DNA of 25,385 nt from Microcaldota archaeon (GTDB lineage Archaea; Micrarchaeota; Micrarchaeia; Micrarchaeales; CABMGC01), in the NCBI GenBank assembly GCA_027314465.1, contig DAHVAU010000047.1, forward strand, positions 1 through 25,385, given 5' to 3'. The position numbers and the translations under genes are program-made. Shown here piece after piece: positions 6,687-13,522 of the stretch. Within the stretch, counting starts at the first letter, position 1. Every line of letters begins with the position of its first letter. The notes under the pieces were generated by a model, which saw only the letters and a list, made by a program, of their open reading frames with translations, did no database searches and was not told the DNA's origin.

Positions 6687-7997
6687 ATGAGGATACACTC
6701 AGATGAGTTCATGCCAAGGGAATTGAAAAGACCGGCGCACAGCAATTCATACGAATCCGTAGCCGCTGCACATGAGCTTGTCTCCCTCGCACGCACCCAC
6801 GGCACACCGCTTCTGGTAACTTCACAATCAAGGATCTCTGATAACTTCTACAGGCTTAAGGGCGCATTCGAGAAACACTACGGCGACGTTGCTATAAAGT
6901 ACGCAATAAAGGCGAACTCAAACCCTTCGATAATAAAAATTCTTGCCGGGATGGGTGCGGGCATGGACGCATCGTCACCTGCAGAGATAGACCTGGCCGT
7001 CATGGCAGGAGTGGGCAAGGACAGGATAATGTTCTCGCCAAACTACGCCTCAAGAACGGAGCTGGAGTACGGCCTTAACGCCGGTGTAGCCATAAACTTC
7101 GATGACATAGGCCAGTTTGAGTCGCTATCGGGATCTGGAGTTCCTGGCCTAGTATCGTTCAGGCTGAATCCGGGATTCGGCAAGGGCGAGTTTCCCGGAA
7201 TAACCCTGTCAGGTCCCGATTCGAAATTCGGCATTCCAGAGTCGCGCATACTTGATGCATACGCGCTTGCAAAGGACTGCGCTGCGAAGAGGTTCGGCAT
7301 ACACATGATGTGCGGGTCAAATGTGCGAGATCCTGAATACTTCGGCATAATAACCTCGAAGATACTTGAGACGGCTGCAAGGATAAAGTCGGAACTGGGC
7401 ATACGCATGGAGTTCGTAGACATAGGCGGCGGTTTCGGTGTGCCGTACAGGCCAGGGGAGAAGCCCATTGACATAGAGAAGACTGCCGAGATGGTTGCAA
7501 AGGAATTCAAGTCAAAGTCAGCAGAATACGGCCTTGGGAAGCCGCAGCTGATGATGGAGCCAGGGCGCTACCTTATTGCAGACACCACTGTGCTGCTGGG
7601 CACTGTTAACCATGTCAAGCGAAACGAGAAGATATTCGTGGGCACCGACATAGGGATGAACCTGCTTCTGCGCCCTGCGCTATACGGCGCATACCATGAG
7701 CTTTATGTAGTGACAAGGCCAGATGCCAGATTAGCAATCACCGCAGACGTGGTGGGCGAGGTGTGCGAGAACACAGATGCTATAGCAAGGGACAGGAGGC
7801 TGCCGGAGGTCTTGGCTGGCGATGTAATAGCTGTAATGAACGCCGGCGCATACGTATACGGGATGAGCAGCCAGTACAACGGAAGGCCAAGGCCTGAGGA
7901 GGTTCTTATCACCCAATCAGGAAAGCAGCTTGTCATTAGAAGAAGGGAAACCTCAGCCGATCTTATGTCAACTGCCCGTTTCACCGAGCAAGGCTAA
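6687..7997 (+). CDS. lysA: Diaminopimelate decarboxylase
   Basis: A 436-aa fold-type III PLP enzyme that decarboxylates meso-diaminopimelate to lysine, the last step of lysine synthesis. The PLP lysine is K75 in KYAIKANSNP. Other family motifs are the FRLNPGFGKG strand, SKFGIPES, HMMCGSNV, the glycine loop VDIGGGFG, MEPGRYL, the active-site CENTD (GEVCENTDAI) and the C-terminal AGAYVYGMSSQYNGRPRPEEVL. The residues expected for DAP decarboxylases are present and the length is normal. It follows the M20 gene by 15 bp. ATG 6687 is the first start. ATG 6711 is an alternative, because an internal TATA-like TTTTATAAG (about 6672-6680) could produce a shorter transcript starting just before it. Confidence 0.93.
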   Translation: MRIHSDEFMPRELKRPAHSNSYESVAAAHELVSLARTHGTPLLVTSQSRISDNFYRLKGAFEKHYGDVAIKYAIKANSNPSIIKILAGMGAGMDASSPAEIDLAVMAGVGKDRIMFSPNYASRTELEYGLNAGVAINFDDIGQFESLSGSGVPGLVSFRLNPGFGKGEFPGITLSGPDSKFGIPESRILDAYALAKDCAAKRFGIHMMCGSNVRDPEYFGIITSKILETAARIKSELGIRMEFVDIGGGFGVPYRPGEKPIDIEKTAEMVAKEFKSKSAEYGLGKPQLMMEPGRYLIADTTVLLGTVNHVKRNEKIFVGTDIGMNLLLRPALYGAYHELYVVTRPDARLAITADVVGEVCENTDAIARDRRLPEVLAGDVIAVMNAGAYVYGMSSQYNGRPRPEEVLITQSGKQLVIRRRETSADLMSTARFTEQG

Positions 7998-8032
7998 GCC
8001 CTGCAACAATACCACTGCCTACCAAAACGTCC

Positions 8033-9139
8033 TCAGGCTCTCAGTTCTGCCATGAGCCTGCTATTCTCGGCATTCTGCCTGGAGAACTGCATCAGTGCAA
8101 AGCTCTGCATAACTGCCGCTCCCTCATATCCTACAGTGATATGGTTTGGCAGTATGCCAACGTTCACTCCTCCGAGCGCAGAGAGAGTCATTATCATGCT
8201 GTTGCTTGTCCTTGCCTCTGCAAATATCACTTCCATGCCAGTGCTACGCTGCCTTGTGCTTGAGAGTATGTCTCCCATAAGCATCGCGCCAAGCACGTCG
8301 GATATCCTCTGCCCGCGCGCATCCTCGCCGACCACAAAGTCTGTGAGCTCCGTAGTTCGCAGAACCTGCCCGCTGCCTAGAAACACAGGCTGGCTGCGTT
8401 CCGTCATTGCTATCCCAACAACCCTCTCCCTGTTCGGCACTTCAGTAAGCGCAAGCGCCACTGTATTGTGCGGCGCTGTAACATTCCTTATCGCAGTCTC
8501 GTAGTCATACTCAAATGCCCTTAGAAGCGTGGCTATGTCCTGATAATGCTCAGGCTTGACCATTGTCGCTGAATTGTCCACAAGCTCGTATCTTATGTGG
8601 TCCGCGTTGCCTATGATATCAAGCGTGCGCTGCACTGCACTCTCGCTCCTTCCGCGAACAGTCTTCTCAATCGAGCCTATGGCTTCTGCTCTGTAGTCTA
8701 CCTCTGAGAGGTGCCTGACTCCGCTGTTGTAGCCGATGTACACCATTTTGTAGCCATTGCCTATGTCAAGGCTGCCCTCTATTCTGGCCCCCCGGGCCCT
8801 TATTGCATCGGAGAGCGTATCGAGCATATCCTCTCTTGCCACGGTTTTCAATGACAATCGCGTAGCTGCTCCTGAGTCCATATCCGATATACATTCGCGC
8901 ACCACAGCGGCTATGAACTCTGCTCCTGTGCGGCTCTCTACCGGCCTGAGCCTCCTGTCAGCAGGCCTCTGGTGCATGGACGCCTCAGTCTCAACACCCA
9001 CAAAGCCCCCCAGTCTGTCAGAGGACCTGCGGCTGATCTCGTTTACCGGGCCCTGACTTGTGTGGTCGTGCGTGCTTGTTATCAGCCTGCGCGCTAGACG
9101 CTGTGCGGCCAGATCGCGTTGCCTCATCGCCACTTTCAT
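8033..9139 (-). CDS. Two-part protein with C-terminal GNAT-type acyltransferase domain (GNAT2)
   Basis: A 368-aa protein. Residues 1-190 have no recognised domain (an Arg-rich first 70 residues, then mixed alpha/beta with IGNGYKMVYIGYNSG). Residues about 195-340 read as a GNAT fold: strand RVVGIAMTE (239-247), strand TTELTDFVV (262-270), CoA loop ARGQRISDVLG (274-284) and its helix, strand EVIFAEARTSNS (303-314), a helix, then GGVNVGILPNHITVG (323-337). The last part resembles the end of beta-lysine acetyltransferase (AblB)-type proteins, where AR/S residues and a GGxLxN turn occur. The start ATG has GAGG four bases upstream. The promoter carries the same 13-bp operator as lysA and dapF, so a role in lysine/diaminopimelate metabolism is inferred. 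The substrate is unknown. Confidence 0.65.
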   Translation of the reverse strand: MKVAMRQRDLAAQRLARRLITSTHDHTSQGPVNEISRRSSDRLGGFVGVETEASMHQRPADRRLRPVESRTGAEFIAAVVRECISDMDSGAATRLSLKTVAREDMLDTLSDAIRARGARIEGSLDIGNGYKMVYIGYNSGVRHLSEVDYRAEAIGSIEKTVRGRSESAVQRTLDIIGNADHIRYELVDNSATMVKPEHYQDIATLLRAFEYDYETAIRNVTAPHNTVALALTEVPNRERVVGIAMTERSQPVFLGSGQVLRTTELTDFVVGEDARGQRISDVLGAMLMGDILSSTRQRSTGMEVIFAEARTSNSMIMTLSALGGVNVGILPNHITVGYEGAAVMQSFALMQFSRQNAENSRLMAELRA

Positions 9140-9172
9140 GCACCCTCTAGTGGAATGTTATGTTGTTGGTAC

Positions 9173-9209
9173 GTATTTAAACCTTCGTATTCTTATTACG
9201 AATAACGTA
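9173..9209 (-). promoter_or_regulatory. Operator plus TATA box of the GNAT2 gene
   Basis: On the reverse strand the element TACGTTATTCGTA (9209-9197) precedes the TATA box GTTTAAATAC (9182-9173) by 14 bp, centres 26 bp apart. An additional TACGAA (9189-9184) touches the TATA/BRE region and forms a second inverted repeat with the upstream site. The transcription start should be near 9151, giving a leader of about 12 nt. Confidence 0.6.
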
Positions 9210-9266
9210 ATAAGCTTTATATGAGGCAATTTGTGCCAGAACTGTGGGGCGGCATGTGCATTGTTC

Positions 9267-9279
9267 TGCGAATTTCGTA
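9267..9279 (-). promoter_or_regulatory. Distal operator copy, 70 bp upstream of the GNAT2 proximal site
   Basis: TACGAAATTCGCA on the reverse strand. The centre (9273) is exactly 70 bp from the centre of the proximal copy (9203). It lies just past the stop of the upstream M20 gene and has no TATA box of its own at the usual distance. Confidence 0.45.
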
Positions 9280-9287
9280 TAAGTGGG

Positions 9288-10424
9288 TTATAATGTCTCC
9301 ACTACCTTACTGAAAAGCTCAGTGACCTGTCTGAGGCTATGCTTAGACACCCATTCGTTTGCCGTGTGCTCGTTGCCTCCGCGCGGCCCTATAGTCATGT
9401 TAGGTATGCCCAGCGCATTAAAGAACACATTCTCGTCAGCCACCGAACGGCCGTAGCTCAGCTCTATGCCACGGCCTGCAATGCCTTTCTGAAGCTCAAG
9501 TACCTTTCTCACATAGGCATTGCGGCTGTCAGTAATGTAAGGCTCAAGGTACTGCGTAGGCCTCTTCTTCACGCTTACAGTAACCTTGGTCCTGCCATCA
9601 AGTACTCCGCTTGATGAAAGGGACTTCACGTAAGACTCAACACGCTTCTTGGCATCATTGATCGTGCTGGGCGGAACTAGGTGCATGTCAAGATCCAGTA
9701 AGGCCTTATCTGGAACTGCAAGGCTCGTGGAACTGCTGTTAATCTCCCGTACGAATATGCTCTCCTTGCCAAGCTTGCCGTGTGACCTTGTCTTTATCTT
9801 CCTGATGCCAAGCGCTATCTTGGCTGCCTGCTCCAGGGCGCTCAGACCTCTGTTCGGCTCAGCTCCATGGGATGACAGTCCTTCAACCTCAACGGTGATT
9901 ACGCATCTGCCCCTCCTGCCAAGCGTCGCTATGCCTATGCCGCCCTCATTCTCGTCTGTGACTCCGGCTTCTCCAGTCAATATGACCTTCACGTCCCTGA
10001 ACCATTCCCTGTTGTTCCTTACTGCCGCCCAGGCGCCCTGCGATATGTTCTCTTCGTCCACGCAAAACAGCATCTTCACATGTTTTGTGCAGCTGCAAGC
10101 GCTCTCCAGCGCCGCAGCAATGCCTCCCTTCATGTCATGTGTCCCAAGCCCATACAGTCTGTCTCCCTTCTCAGTAAGCCTGAGCGGATCGCTCTTCCAC
10201 GAGCCGTATAGCGGCACGGTATCCATGTGGCCGTAGAACAGTACAGTTTTCCCTCCCCTGCCCCTCTCTGCAAATACATTGAACCTGTCCTTGCCTATGT
10301 AGCCTCTGCTGGTGGTAAATCCATGCTTTTGCAGGAACTTCTCAAGGAACACGCCTATGTTCTTCTCCTCTGGAAATACTGATTTTATTGCGACAAGATC
10401 TCTAAGTATATCCATCTCAGACAT
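9288..10424 (-). CDS. M20-family deacylase, ArgE/DapE type
   Basis: A 378-aa di-zinc hydrolase with the pattern of the ArgE/DapE/CPG2 group: GHMDTVPLYGSWKSDP (H66, D68), YGLGTHDMKGGIAAAL (D97), CVDEENISQGA (catalytic E124 and ligand E125), TGEAG (E152), SSHGAEPNRG (H186 in the dimer-lid domain) and GNEHTANEWVS (H353). Family members remove acyl groups from N-acyl-ornithine, N-succinyl- or N-acetyl-diaminopimelate, or lysine carrier conjugates; sequence alone does not fix the substrate. The position beside GNAT2 and near dapF and lysA favours the diaminopimelate pathway. A TATA element TTTAAATAAATA (about 10451-10463) lies about 33 bp upstream of the ATG. I do not see the 13-bp operator there, so regulation differs from that of the neighbouring genes. 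Confidence 0.88.
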   Translation of the reverse strand: MSEMDILRDLVAIKSVFPEEKNIGVFLEKFLQKHGFTTSRGYIGKDRFNVFAERGRGGKTVLFYGHMDTVPLYGSWKSDPLRLTEKGDRLYGLGTHDMKGGIAAALESACSCTKHVKMLFCVDEENISQGAWAAVRNNREWFRDVKVILTGEAGVTDENEGGIGIATLGRRGRCVITVEVEGLSSHGAEPNRGLSALEQAAKIALGIRKIKTRSHGKLGKESIFVREINSSSTSLAVPDKALLDLDMHLVPPSTINDAKKRVESYVKSLSSSGVLDGRTKVTVSVKKRPTQYLEPYITDSRNAYVRKVLELQKGIAGRGIELSYGRSVADENVFFNALGIPNMTIGPRGGNEHTANEWVSKHSLRQVTELFSKVVETL

Positions 10425-10478
10425 ACATCAACCCCTAAAGGAACTGGGAATTTATTTATTTAAACCTTGGTGCTATAC

Positions 10479-11231
10479 CTACAGGTACTGGCCTCCCCGG
10501 TATCCATCCCCATTCTCGTCCCTGGGCCTCTCTGCGTCGTCCCTGCTGAACAGGCGCCTGGCCTCTTCCTCGATGCGCACTGCGGAAGCATCAAACCCTG
10601 CGTTAATGTGGCGCGTGACTCCCTCATCGAAGACCCTGTGCGCGTCTGCCTCAAGCCCTGCCATTAAGTACGCATGTCCTGCTATCCTTCTAAGGTCCCT
10701 GGCCCCGCCCTTCGTCATGCGCCTCTCGTCGCGATGGACTTTCTCGAAAAGCCTGCGCCCGAACACATACCTCTCAAAAGTCTCTGCAGTGCCCTCTACG
10801 GTCTTGGCGAAACTGGATAGAAATCCCAGCCTTACGCTATTATCGAGCGCATCGAATTTCTGCGCCGTCTCTCCCTTATTGACTCCGTACCAGACATGGT
10901 TTATCAATGTGTACCTGAGGCCAACATTCCTCCCAAAATATCTGCGCTCTGCTTCGCTGATCAGGTCTATTGCCCTGCCTACGTTTCCTGCAGCTAGCAT
11001 GGTCACTATGTCCAGGGCCAGTTCATCGCGCTCCTCAACCTTCGTCCTGTAGGTCTTCATGAGGTCCCTTAGCCTATCGCTGGCGCTCCTGTGCCTGGCT
11101 ACCTCCATCAGTGCCACTGTGCCTATGCCGGTTGGCGCATTTGTTGGCGCTGCTACCTTCTTCCCGTTGCCGTTGCCATCATCCACTCTAAGAGCGCTCA
11201 TTTTCTTCCACCACACTGTAAACTTCTGCAT
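10479..11231 (-). CDS. Hypothetical protein, mostly alpha-helical, acidic/basic (250 aa)
   Basis: I do not recognise a family. After a short N-terminus (MQKFTVWWKK) and a Gly/Asn/Pro-rich linker (about 17-36), residues 40-230 look like a series of amphipathic helices with a repeat-like feel (DELALDIVTMLAAGNVGRAID; YLMAGLEADAHRVFDEGV), which could be TPR- or HEAT-like. The C-terminus is charged and Gly-rich. There is no signal peptide or membrane segment. The TATA box TATTTATATT (11260-11251) is centred 25 bp before the ATG at 11231, so the message is probably leaderless and the first Met is right; M11 (11201) is an alternative. It lies between the M20 gene and dapF but has no copy of the lysine-region operator. 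Confidence 0.75.
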   Translation of the reverse strand: MQKFTVWWKKMSALRVDDGNGNGKKVAAPTNAPTGIGTVALMEVARHRSASDRLRDLMKTYRTKVEERDELALDIVTMLAAGNVGRAIDLISEAERRYFGRNVGLRYTLINHVWYGVNKGETAQKFDALDNSVRLGFLSSFAKTVEGTAETFERYVFGRRLFEKVHRDERRMTKGGARDLRRIAGHAYLMAGLEADAHRVFDEGVTRHINAGFDASAVRIEEEARRLFSRDDAERPRDENGDGYRGGQYL

Positions 11232-11419
11232 ATGAGATCATGCCGTATCTAATATAAATACGTTTTCTCTCATACGCTATACTATCAGCCATGCGGCCCG
11301 TATCGCTGCTGCAAGGCGCATCGTGGACTTTACTAAGTTCGTGGTGCACAGCTTAGAAATCCTGCAAAACGGCACCTAGTAATTATTTTTTGCGCCGACA
11401 CGCGTTAGCACATCCAATC

Positions 11420-11456
11420 TACGATATTCGTATTGGCTCTGCAAGGATTTTTATAG
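11420..11456 (+). promoter_or_regulatory. Operator plus TATA box of dapF
   Basis: TACGATATTCGTA (11420-11432), the most symmetric copy, lies 15 bp before TTTTTATAG (11448-11456); centres are 26 bp apart. The arms extend outwards to CCAAT and ATTGG. The TATA centre is about 25 bp before the dapF ATG, so the transcript should be leaderless. Confidence 0.6.
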
Positions 11457-11477
11457 CGGACTATCCAAACCACACTC

Positions 11478-12290
11478 ATGGCAGGTCTACGCAGCGCCAA
11501 CATAAACCTCGTGTATGCCGAGGGATGCGGGAACGCATTCTTGATAATAGACAGGACCTCTTACAAGGTAGACGAGGATAGGCTTCCAGATCTTGCAGCA
11601 GATCTGGCCAGCAGGTATCCAATAGACAGCGTACTTGTCATGGAACCGTCGGATATAGCCGACGTGCGTATGCGCATCCTGGAGAGGGACAGATCAGAAT
11701 CCGACATGTGCGGTAATGGGATCAGGTGCGTGGCACTGTACCTCTCAGGACGCAGTCCTTCGCGCAGAGCTTTCACTGTTGAAACCAGGGCTGGGGTTAA
11801 GGACGTGAAGTCTAATGCGCTTGGCAGTTTCACCGTGGACATGGGCAGACCGTACGTAGGGTCGTTTAGCTGGAACAGGAGCATTAAAGTCGGACACAGC
11901 AGATATACGACGTATTTCGTAAACAGCGGTGAACCGCACGTCGTCGTGCCCCGTTCAGGCGTCGACTCCATAAACGTGAAAGAGACTGGAAGCCTCGTGC
12001 GCCACAGGCCGGAATTCGCCGAGGCCGGAGTAAACGTGGACTTCATGGAGGTGATAGACCGTCGTACAATACGCATAAGGACTTACGAGAGGGGCGTTGA
12101 GGGTGAGACGCAGGCATGCGGCACAGGAGCAACTGCAGCTGCAGTTGTGGCGATAAAGACCGGACTAGTGGACATGGGAACTGTTGATGTACGATGCAAC
12201 GGGGGTCTACTAACTGTGATGTATGACGGGTCCAAGGCTCTGCTTACGGGCCCTGCGCTTATACTCAAGAACGAGGAATACAGGGTATAA
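11478..12290 (+). CDS. dapF: Diaminopimelate epimerase
   Basis: A 270-aa enzyme that interconverts LL- and meso-diaminopimelate, supplying the substrate of LysA. The two catalytic cysteines are present in their conserved settings: SDMCGNGIRC (C78) and QACGTGATAAA (C214). The N-terminal strand GCGNAFLIID matches the family start (usually GNDF), and NSGEPHVVV matches the GNPH motif. Two alpha/beta halves of about equal size give the normal family length. The ATG is 25 bp downstream of the TATA centre (leaderless). The gene is monocistronic, divergent from the 250-aa hypothetical gene, and has the 13-bp operator in its promoter. Confidence 0.94.
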   Translation: MAGLRSANINLVYAEGCGNAFLIIDRTSYKVDEDRLPDLAADLASRYPIDSVLVMEPSDIADVRMRILERDRSESDMCGNGIRCVALYLSGRSPSRRAFTVETRAGVKDVKSNALGSFTVDMGRPYVGSFSWNRSIKVGHSRYTTYFVNSGEPHVVVPRSGVDSINVKETGSLVRHRPEFAEAGVNVDFMEVIDRRTIRIRTYERGVEGETQACGTGATAAAVVAIKTGLVDMGTVDVRCNGGLLTVMYDGSKALLTGPALILKNEEYRV

Positions 12291-12317
12291 GCTGCAGTTC
12301 GCGCTGCGACTGTAAAT

Positions 12318-12330
12318 TACTGAATTCGTA
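12318..12330 (+). promoter_or_regulatory. Distal operator-like copy, 70 bp upstream of the 12388 site
   Basis: TACTGAATTCGTA, an imperfect copy of the 13-bp element (one mismatch in the left arm). Its centre is 70 bp from the copy at 12388-12400, the same spacing as at GNAT2. It has no TATA box at the usual distance. Confidence 0.35.
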
Positions 12331-12387
12331 AAATTATGCTGTCAGGCTGCCGTTGTCATGCCGTTTGGCCAACGGTAAACTGCTTAT

Positions 12388-12425
12388 TGCGTTATTCGTA
12401 AATCTCATGCAAATATTTAAATATA
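12388..12425 (+). promoter_or_regulatory. Orphan operator plus TATA box, pointing right
   Basis: TGCGTTATTCGTA (12388-12400) differs by one base from the GNAT2 proximal operator. The 20-bp surround GCTTATTRCGTTATTCGTAA is shared with that promoter in the same orientation. A strong TATA-like TATTTAAATATA (12414-12425) is centred 25 bp downstream. Transcription would begin near 12445, but no normal gene starts there on this strand. Confidence 0.5.
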
Positions 12426-12444
12426 CCCAGCTCCCTAAGATGTA

Positions 12445-12519
12445 AAGTTGGGATTGGGTTTGTTGGGTCACCCTCTCTGAGGGTGACCATGTTAAGCTCC
12501 AGATTCGCTGCCGCCATGC
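12445..12519 (+). ncRNA. Candidate short regulated transcript with a perfect hairpin
   Basis: Predicted only from the orphan promoter just upstream. The transcript would contain GGTCACCCTC (12466-12475), loop TCT, and GAGGGTGACC (12479-12488), a perfect 10-bp stem, and would run antisense into the 3' end of the nucleotidyltransferase gene. It has no known RNA family features (no C/D or H/ACA boxes that I can see). A tiny frame (ATG 12489, 14 codons, MLSSRFAAAMLTWC) follows the stem, whose 3' arm contains a GGTGA, so a leader peptide is an alternative. The 3' end is unknown. The hairpin could instead act as an RNA end for the nucleotidyltransferase message, but no T-run follows it on either strand. 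Confidence 0.25.
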
Positions 12520-13329
12520 TCACTTGGTGCTGATCACGTCTGTGCAGTTGTATTGATTGAATACCTCCTTGTACGTGTCCACAGTCCCTATGTCGTACCA
12601 GTTCTCGTCGTACACCACTCCGCGTATCTTCTCGGTGCTTATGAGCCACTGCAGGAAATAGCCTGGTGCGTCAGGATTATTTCCGTCGCTAACGTACTCC
12701 CTGAATTTTGCCAGCATCTGCTTTGGGAAAATATATATCCCGGTGCTTATAAGGGTGGATCTGGGATGCGCAGGCTTCTCTTCGAATCCAGTGATCCGCT
12801 CGCCGTCCATCTCAACAACTCCGAACCTGGTGGCACCTCTCCTCGATTTTATGTCGTGAACCGCTATAACTGGGGTCCTTGCCCTGTTGAACAGCTCGAG
12901 AAGCTTGCGAAGGTCAAAAGAGAAGTAGTTGTCCCCTGCTATAATGAGCAGGTCGTCGTCCAGGCGCGCATTATCTATGGCATAGTTTATGCCCTTTATT
13001 GCGCCGAACTTCTCACCATCAGTCATGGTCGGCTCAACCACTATCTCCATCTTATGCGTGAATCCACTGGCCCTCTTGTTTGACATCCAGTAGCTGAACT
13101 GGTCGGCGAACTTCCTGTTGGTGGACAGTACTATGTCTTCTGCGCCTGCCGCTACTACACTGTCAAGTATGTGGTCTATTATTGGCTTTCCGGCTATTGG
13201 CAGCAGCGGCTTTGGCACAAACAGCGTTATGGGCTCCAGCCTAGTGGCAAAGCCTCCGCACAGTATCAACGAATCCAATTCATCAACCTCAGATGCATCT
13301 ATTTTAGGTGCAATCCATAATAATATCAT
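12520..13329 (-). CDS. Sugar-1-phosphate nucleotidyltransferase
   Basis: A 269-aa NTP-transferase. The signature LCGGFATRLEPITLFVPKPLLPIAGKPI (residues 23-50) is the nucleotide-binding GGxxTR and PKPLLPI motif. IIAGDNYF contains the metal-binding Asp, followed by FGVVEMDGERITGFEEKP and STGIYIFP. It should join a sugar-1-phosphate to an NTP (glucose-1-phosphate thymidylyl/uridylyl- or mannose-1-phosphate guanylyltransferase type), giving activated sugars for glycans. The exact specificity cannot be read. About 18 residues (MILLWIAPKIDASEVDEL) precede the normal family start, so a later TTG start is possible. A TATA element CATATAAATC (13372-13363) suits ATG 13329. No hexapeptide-repeat domain follows the catalytic domain. 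Confidence 0.88.
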   Translation of the reverse strand: MILLWIAPKIDASEVDELDSLILCGGFATRLEPITLFVPKPLLPIAGKPIIDHILDSVVAAGAEDIVLSTNRKFADQFSYWMSNKRASGFTHKMEIVVEPTMTDGEKFGAIKGINYAIDNARLDDDLLIIAGDNYFSFDLRKLLELFNRARTPVIAVHDIKSRRGATRFGVVEMDGERITGFEEKPAHPRSTLISTGIYIFPKQMLAKFREYVSDGNNPDAPGYFLQWLISTEKIRGVVYDENWYDIGTVDTYKEVFNQYNCTDVISTK

Positions 13330-13493
13330 GCCAGAAATTATGGTTATAGAAGGTCCAGTAATGATTTATATGCGTTTGCTGAAGGGCTTCCAGGAAGCGA
13401 TGCGGCCTTGCCCTCTGCGCGCACTGCCAACTCGATTTCTCTATTACTCCCATATAATGCTTATGGAAGGCAGTCTAAAGTAGTCTTGCAAAG

Positions 13494-13502
13494 TAATAAA
13501 TT
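13494..13502 (+). promoter_or_regulatory. TATA box of the 2-oxoacid dehydrogenase operon
   Basis: TAATAAATT centred 25 bp before the GTG start at 13523, consistent with a leaderless first gene. The later genes of the operon show no own promoter. Confidence 0.5.
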
Positions 13503-13522
13503 TCAACCGGGATATCTAAGTA

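Noticed and set aside
12450..12483. G-runs (GGGATTGGGTTTGTTGGG then GAGGG) as a G-quadruplex
   Set aside because: Only three closely spaced runs; the fourth lies in the competing perfect hairpin.
12553..13083. Forward-strand open frame of 176 codons
   Set aside because: It is fully antisense to the nucleotidyltransferase gene, whose motifs are clear; the forward protein has no recognisable features.
13399..13483. 27-codon frame between the nucleotidyltransferase and E1alpha genes
   Set aside because: TATA spacing is off, there is no ribosome-binding site, and the composition is unremarkable.
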